From positions 1 to 45,832 of the forward strand of contig JAAVZI010000057.1 in NCBI GenBank assembly GCA_022791575.1: a stretch of DNA of 45,832 bases, given 5' to 3'. This DNA comes from Lachnospiraceae bacterium. Its GTDB lineage: Bacteria > Bacillota > Clostridia > Lachnospirales > Lachnospiraceae. Numbering within the stretch: the stretch's first letter is position 1; the number at the start of each line of letters is the position of its first letter. A program made the position numbers and the translations under genes. The notes under the pieces are model-generated. The model did not search any database, was not told the DNA's origin, and saw nothing but the letters and a program-made list of their open reading frames with translations. Below, in pieces: positions 41,738-45,832 of the stretch.

Positions 41738-41787
41738 ACATGGATTTTCGGACCGGTGCCGAAAGGTCGTCCGAGAAAAAGACATGT
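41738..41787 (+). promoter_or_regulatory. Structured rpsB leader, candidate S2 autoregulatory element
   Basis: The outer stem is ACATG (41738-41742) with CATGT (41783-41787). The inner 9-bp stem is TTTTCGGAC (41745-41753) with GTCCGAGAA (41769-41777), including one T-G pair. The loop region (41754-41768) contains CGGTGCCGAAAGGTC. Leaders of rpsB are known S2-binding autoregulatory elements in other bacteria; equivalence here is inferred from position and fold. Confidence 0.5.
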
Positions 41788-41819
41788 ACGGAAGAAAACA
41801 ACCAAAACGGAGGTAAATT

Positions 41820-42560
41820 ATGAGTGTTATTTCAATGAAACAGTTACTGGAAGCAGGAGTTCATTTTGGACATCAGACAAGAAGATGGAACCCTAAGATG
41901 GCAGAGTACATCTACACTGAGAGAAATGGTATCTATATCATCGACTTACAGAAGTCAGTTGGTAAAGTAGATGAAGCTTATCGTGCAATTGCGGATGTAG
42001 TAGCAGACGGCGGAACTATTTTATTTGTAGGTACGAAAAAGCAGGCTCAGGATGCCATTAAGACAGAAGCAGAACGCTGTGGTATGTTTTATGTCAATGA
42101 AAGATGGTTAGGTGGTATGCTGACCAACTTTAAGACAATCCAGAGTAGAATCCAGAGATTAAAAGAGATAGAAGCTATGGAGGAAGACGGTACATTTGAC
42201 GTACTTCCTAAGAAAGAAGTTATCCAGTTAAAGAAAGAATTAGAGAAGTTAGAGAAGAATCTTGGCGGAATTAAGAATATGAAGAAGGTTCCTGACATTA
42301 TCTTCGTAGTAGATCCCAAGAAAGAAAGAATCTGTATTCAAGAAGCACATACACTGGGTATTCCGTTGGTAGGTATTGCTGATACCAACTGTGATCCAGA
42401 AGAATTGGATTATGTAATTCCTGGTAATGATGACGCAATCCGTGCAGTAAAATTGATTGTATCCAAGATGGCGGATGCCGTAGTAGAAGCCAACCAGGGA
42501 GCAGCAGAAGAAACTGCAGCAGAGATGGAAGCAGAAGTTTCTGAGGAAGCAGCAGAATAG
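41820..42560 (+). CDS. rpsB: 30S ribosomal protein S2
   Basis: 246 aa. S2 is a small-subunit protein needed late in 30S assembly. The N-terminus has the universal [20 protein letters not shown] and later [17 protein letters not shown] and [15 protein letters not shown] short acidic tail rich in Glu and Ala ends the protein, as often in Firmicutes. GGAGGT precedes ATG 41820. It is co-transcribed with tsf, 30 nt downstream, from the promoter at 41683-41711. Confidence 0.98.
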   Translation: MSVISMKQLLEAGVHFGHQTRRWNPKMAEYIYTERNGIYIIDLQKSVGKVDEAYRAIADVVADGGTILFVGTKKQAQDAIKTEAERCGMFYVNERWLGGMLTNFKTIQSRIQRLKEIEAMEEDGTFDVLPKKEVIQLKKELEKLEKNLGGIKNMKKVPDIIFVVDPKKERICIQEAHTLGIPLVGIADTNCDPEELDYVIPGNDDAIRAVKLIVSKMADAVVEANQGAAEETAAEMEAEVSEEAAE

Positions 42561-42590
42561 TATTAAGAAGATAATTGGAGGAAATAGATC

Positions 42591-43520
42591 ATGGCTATTA
42601 CAGCAGCAATGGTAAAAGAACTGCGTGAGATGACCGGCGCAGGTATGATGGACTGCAAAAAAGCATTGAATGAGACAAATGGAGACATGGATGCAGCAGT
42701 TGATTTCTTAAGAAAGAACGGACAGGCTAAGGCAGAGAAGAAAGCGGGAAGAATTGCAGCAGAAGGTCTTTGCCGTGTTGTAGTTGATGGTAATACTGCA
42801 GCAGTGGTAGAAGTAAATTCTGAGACAGACTTTGTTGCCAAGAATGAAGAATTCCAGAATTTTGTAGAAGCAGTTGCCAATCAGGCATTAAAGTCTAACG
42901 CGGCAGATATGGATGCGTTTTTAGCAGAGTCATGGAATGTAGATGCAGGAAAAACCGTAAAGGAAGCTTTAACAGAGAAAGTTGCCGTTATCGGAGAGAA
43001 TCTGACAATCAGAAGATTCGAAAAAGTAACTGCAGAAAATGGCTGTGTAGTATCCTATACACATGGCGGCGGAAGAATCGGTGTCATTGTAGAAGCAGAT
43101 ACCGCAGTAGTCAACGAGGATGTTAAAGATGCATTAGTAAATATTGCTATGCAGATTGCAGCCCTGAATCCGAAATACATTTCTCAGGCAGATGTAAGCG
43201 AAGAGTACAAAGAGCATGAGAAGGCAATTCTCTTAGATCAGGCTAAGAACGATCCAAAGAATGCAGGCAAGCCGGATAATATTATTGAGAAGATGATCCT
43301 TGGACGTTTGAACAAGGAACTGAAAGAAGTCTGCCTGTTAGAGCAAGAATATGTGAAGGCTGAGAATAAAGAGACGGTAGCAAAGTATCTGGAAGCAGTA
43401 TCTAAGGCTGCCGGAGCAGAAGTGACAGTTAAGAAGTTTGTTCGCTTTGAAACTGGCGAAGGAATTGAGAAGAAAGAAGAGAACTTTGCAGAGGAAGTTG
43501 CGAAGCAGATGAATGTATAA
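42591..43520 (+). CDS. tsf: Translation elongation factor Ts
   Basis: 309 aa. EF-Ts exchanges GDP for GTP on EF-Tu. The N-terminal UBA-like domain contains VKELREMTGAGMMDCKKAL. The core has EVNSETDFVAKNEEF and YTHGGGRIGVIVE, and the C-terminal part has PKYISQADVSEEYKEHEKAI. GGAGG precedes ATG 42591. The rpsB-tsf pair is near universal, and a strong terminator follows. Confidence 0.98.
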   Translation: MAITAAMVKELREMTGAGMMDCKKALNETNGDMDAAVDFLRKNGQAKAEKKAGRIAAEGLCRVVVDGNTAAVVEVNSETDFVAKNEEFQNFVEAVANQALKSNAADMDAFLAESWNVDAGKTVKEALTEKVAVIGENLTIRRFEKVTAENGCVVSYTHGGGRIGVIVEADTAVVNEDVKDALVNIAMQIAALNPKYISQADVSEEYKEHEKAILLDQAKNDPKNAGKPDNIIEKMILGRLNKELKEVCLLEQEYVKAENKETVAKYLEAVSKAAGAEVTVKKFVRFETGEGIEKKEENFAEEVAKQMNV

Positions 43521-43551
43521 GGCGAAGTTTGTCTAGTTATTTTGAATGAAG

Positions 43552-43594
43552 AAACCCCTGTGAATGGTGTGGGAATGCTGTTCACAGGGGTTTT
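43552..43594 (+). terminator. Rho-independent terminator of rpsB-tsf
   Basis: AAACCCCTGTGAA (43552-43564) pairs with TTCACAGGGGTTT (43581-43593) in a 13-bp perfect stem with a 16-nt loop and a short T run at the 3' end. Confidence 0.88.
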
Positions 43595-43699
43595 GGTATT
43601 TATATAAGCTTACTTAACACCAAAAATGCTGATTGGAATCTGTCTTATATTTTTTGAATATTAGTTTGAATTAAGTAAAATAATTGTATTAACTTATGA

Positions 43700-44356
43700 A
43701 TGATTAAAGAAAAGGAGTTAAAACTACGAGTTACTTTTAATACAGAGGATACTGGAGCTAGGGTTAATCCAGATGAAGTGTATTATAAGAATATCAACCA
43801 ATCAGATGGTACATCATGGGAACAAGTAGAGGAGAATTGGATGGTCAAAAATTTGGATGGAGAATGGGTCGGCGTATTAGAATCATTGGACAAAGAAAAA
43901 AATGTTTATAAAGCAGCGGCAGTAGTAAATGGTTCTCCTATAGAAAGTGATTTGATACAGATTCTTATGCCAGATGAAGACGTTAAAATAGTTTCAAACG
44001 AAGCCGTAATCCAGGAAAAAAAGGAATTTTCAACATTAATACCTAAAGAGTATGAAGACCGAATAAACCAGTTAGCCTTTTTTATAGAAGAAACGGAATT
44101 GTTAGCCGATACAGAAGCAGATAGTTATCAGGTTGACGAAGATGGAACAGCGATTACATTTTTAAGGGCAGACAAATATGAAATTGATGTCAGGGATCTG
44201 GAGAATGTATTGCTTGCCAAGGCGATCATAACAGTTAGAGAACCAGGAATCTTGGATAAATTAATAGAACGCTGGGTATATATTGCAGGTGTTCTTTTGG
44301 GAATTGTGATCTTAGTCGCTATTATTGTGAAAAATAGGAAATCTAGCAATAAGTAA
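43700..44356 (+). CDS. C-terminally membrane-anchored protein, probably 5'-truncated
   Basis: 218 aa, not recognised. One membrane helix at about residues 192-212 is followed by the basic tail KNRKSSNK. The rest is acidic and soluble-like (DTEADSYQVDEDGTAITFLR). There is no signal peptide, although the topology is that of a surface protein anchored by its C-terminus. ATG 43700 has a poor ribosome site; a good AAAGGAG lies inside the frame at 43711-43717 with no usable start after it. The gene may be a remnant that has lost its 5' end. It precedes a surface-protein gene. Confidence 0.5.
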   Translation: MIKEKELKLRVTFNTEDTGARVNPDEVYYKNINQSDGTSWEQVEENWMVKNLDGEWVGVLESLDKEKNVYKAAAVVNGSPIESDLIQILMPDEDVKIVSNEAVIQEKKEFSTLIPKEYEDRINQLAFFIEETELLADTEADSYQVDEDGTAITFLRADKYEIDVRDLENVLLAKAIITVREPGILDKLIERWVYIAGVLLGIVILVAIIVKNRKSSNK

Positions 44357-44411
44357 TAAAGAATCATCCCAATAATCAATTAGCTAAATATTCTAAGTAG
44401 TACCGGCAAAT

Positions 44412-44423
44412 GTAAAATTTTAC
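44412..44423. repeat. 12-bp perfect palindrome upstream of the surface-protein gene
   Basis: GTAAAATTTTAC lies 34 bp before the candidate -35 box. It could be an operator or chance in AT-rich DNA. Confidence 0.3.
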
Positions 44424-44456
44424 TAACACAAATAAAATAATTATTTAAAAAAAGGC

Positions 44457-44485
44457 TTGCTTTTTAATAGATAATTTAGTAGAAT
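44457..44485 (+). promoter_or_regulatory. Candidate promoter of the surface-protein gene
   Basis: TTGCTT (44457-44462), a 17-bp spacer and TAGAAT (44480-44485), 64 bp before the start codon. The leader contains a short AACCC/GGGTT hairpin without an adequate T tract. Confidence 0.6.
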
Positions 44486-44549
44486 GAAGATAGAACCCTG
44501 GAGTCGGGTTTTAGAAATTATTATAATATAAAGAAAGGAAGTAATAAGC

Positions 44550-45832
44550 ATGAAGAAAAAGAAATTGACAGCAAGAAGAGTTAATGCCATCATTGCTTCT
44601 GCATTAGCGGTGACATTAGCGATTCCGTCAGCAGCATTCTTCGGCAATGCCAATGTAACAAACGCAGCAGATGAGACAGACGAAATATTGGCAGCGCTGG
44701 GAGATCCGATTGCGCGTTATGACTTCGAGAGAGGTTTTGCAGATTCTGGCTATACAGCAGATGGAAAGACTCTGTCTATGAAGGTAGATGAGTCCGAAAG
44801 AGCTAAGAAATATTATCTCGATGCAAGCGGGGATGCAATTCTACAGCCAGATGGCCGCGGTGAGAAAGTCGGTACGCTTAGTAATCAGCCATTTATTCAG
44901 GAAGATGAAGAGAGGGGAAATGTATTTTCACTTCAGGACAGTCGTACAACAAAAAAGGTTTATACAGATGCAAGTAAGACAGCAACTACCCCTGGTAATG
45001 AAGCAGGAGACAAGGAAACCATAACTGCACATAGTGGAGTTACCATTGATAATCCATTTGTGGCATATAAGGATCAACTTGTGGAAGATAGAGATAAAGT
45101 AGCATTTGCTAAACCAAGCGGTTCTGTAAAAGAAACAGAAACAGCACCTGCATGGAAGACCGGTGTTACAATATCTTACTGGGTAAAGGTTCCGGAAGCA
45201 GCATCAGGCTCTAGCTTAGCACCTGATAGCAGTATTCTGTATTTCGAGAATCAGAATATTGATAATGTATACCAGAAAGACGATTATGCAAAGCAAGTTA
45301 TCGGGCAGATGTATAATGAGAGATTAAAAGAATGCAACGGTAACATTCCAACCAATGATGCAGTATTTGGTAGTGGTGAAGTTCTGGGTACGGTTGCAGT
45401 AAAATATGGTGCCAATACCACGATTGATTTTACTGGTGAAGAGAATAATGGCCCTAACGTAAAATATGTAGAAGATGGCAATTATTCCATGTATGGAAGT
45501 ACATATACATGTGTGGTTGGAGAAAAAGTTCCGGATGCTTCTTTATCGGCAGCTAGTGTGGATGTTTCATCTATTACAAGTTTAAGTGTTCCTAGTAAAC
45601 AGGAATTGTCTATGAGATCATTCATTAACCAAGATATGAGAAAAGCATATTCAACATCAAATAAGAAGAATTGTTGGGTCATTCCTCAAGCAGATGAGGA
45701 AGTTTATAAGAAGTTAGTTGAAGATCTCGTTAAAGACGTAATTGGAAGTATGGAAGGTATAACAAAGGAACAGGTTGAAGCAGTTTATAATGATACTTCA
45801 AAATGTACTGTAGTTCTTACTCAGGAAGGAGA
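44550..45832 (+). CDS. Secreted surface protein with LamG-like domain (partial, runs off the window)
   Basis: 427 codons are visible with no stop before the right edge. A Sec signal peptide is clear: basic MKKKKLTARR, a hydrophobic core (about 13-30) and likely cleavage after VTNA (about residue 39). The next ~200 residues resemble a concanavalin A-like/LamG lectin fold, with the opening PIARYDFERGF and the central strand GVTISYWVKVP. Such domains bind carbohydrate or host/cell-surface ligands. GAAAGGAAG precedes ATG 44550. The remaining domains and anchor are unknown. Cysteines are rare. Confidence 0.8.
   Translation, partial: MKKKKLTARRVNAIIASALAVTLAIPSAAFFGNANVTNAADETDEILAALGDPIARYDFERGFADSGYTADGKTLSMKVDESERAKKYYLDASGDAILQPDGRGEKVGTLSNQPFIQEDEERGNVFSLQDSRTTKKVYTDASKTATTPGNEAGDKETITAHSGVTIDNPFVAYKDQLVEDRDKVAFAKPSGSVKETETAPAWKTGVTISYWVKVPEAASGSSLAPDSSILYFENQNIDNVYQKDDYAKQVIGQMYNERLKECNGNIPTNDAVFGSGEVLGTVAVKYGANTTIDFTGEENNGPNVKYVEDGNYSMYGSTYTCVVGEKVPDASLSAASVDVSSITSLSVPSKQELSMRSFINQDMRKAYSTSNKKNCWVIPQADEEVYKKLVEDLVKDVIGSMEGITKEQVEAVYNDTSKCTVVLTQEG

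Noticed and set aside
44495-44514. AACCC/GGGTT hairpin followed by TTT before the surface-protein gene
   Set aside because: Only 5 bp and a very short T run; too weak to call a terminator or riboswitch.

Overview
The window comes from a motile, low-to-moderate GC Firmicute, most likely a flagellated member of the Lachnospiraceae/Clostridia. The evidence is the strong Shine-Dalgarno sequences, frequent GTG/TTG starts, the presence of CodY, FliY, CheC, CheD and FlbD, tRNA genes without encoded CCA, and gene order. No 16S rRNA is present, so species cannot be named. Every protein gene reads left to right.

Region 1 (1-1042): the 3' end of a 23S rRNA gene, then eight tRNA genes (Asn, Glu, Thr, a CAT tRNA, Asp, Val, Leu, Arg), ending at a strong intrinsic terminator. 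No 5S gene lies between the 23S and the first tRNA. Region 2 (1043-1481) is an AT-rich gap with a weak terminator-like hairpin and a promoter. Region 3 (1482-6981) holds comM/yifB, dprA, topA and codY: DNA uptake and processing, DNA topology and a global nutrient regulator. The order dprA-topA-codY-flgB resembles Bacillus, but without the trmFO-xerC-hslVU genes that lie between topA and codY there.

Region 4 (7262-40081) is one continuous fla/che superoperon: flgB, flgC, fliE-fliJ, a MotE/YlxF-like gene, fliK, flgD, a flagellar operon protein, flgE, flbD, motA, motB, fliL, fliM, fliY, cheY, fliO-fliR, flhB, flhA, flhF, flhG, a PilZ (YcgR-type) gene, cheB, cheA, cheW, cheC, cheD, a small membrane protein, sigD/fliA, a DUF342 (FapA-like) gene and a small basic protein. 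It encodes the basal body, rod, hook, export gate, stator, C-ring, chemotaxis core and flagellar sigma factor. Flagellin, the filament cap, the hook-filament junction proteins, FlgM and CheR are not here. Two sigma-A-type promoters, a codY terminator, CodY-box-like sequences and a perfect dyad over one -35 box precede flgB.

Region 5 (40082-41679): a non-coding stretch with two diverged 79-nt hairpin elements in opposite orientation, whose arms differ by compensatory changes. It is followed by a SwrB-like membrane/coiled-coil gene and a short MltG/YceG-like membrane protein lacking the catalytic domain. Region 6 (41680-43594): promoter, structured leader, rpsB, tsf and terminator. Region 7 (43595-45832): a C-terminally membrane-anchored protein that looks 5'-truncated, and the start of a large secreted LamG-like surface protein that runs off the window.

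The strongest unexplained signal is the paired hairpin elements at 40117-40349. Next are an unusual C-terminal extension on FlgD and candidate CodY control at both codY and the fla/che operon. No IS element, prophage, CRISPR array or defence system was seen.
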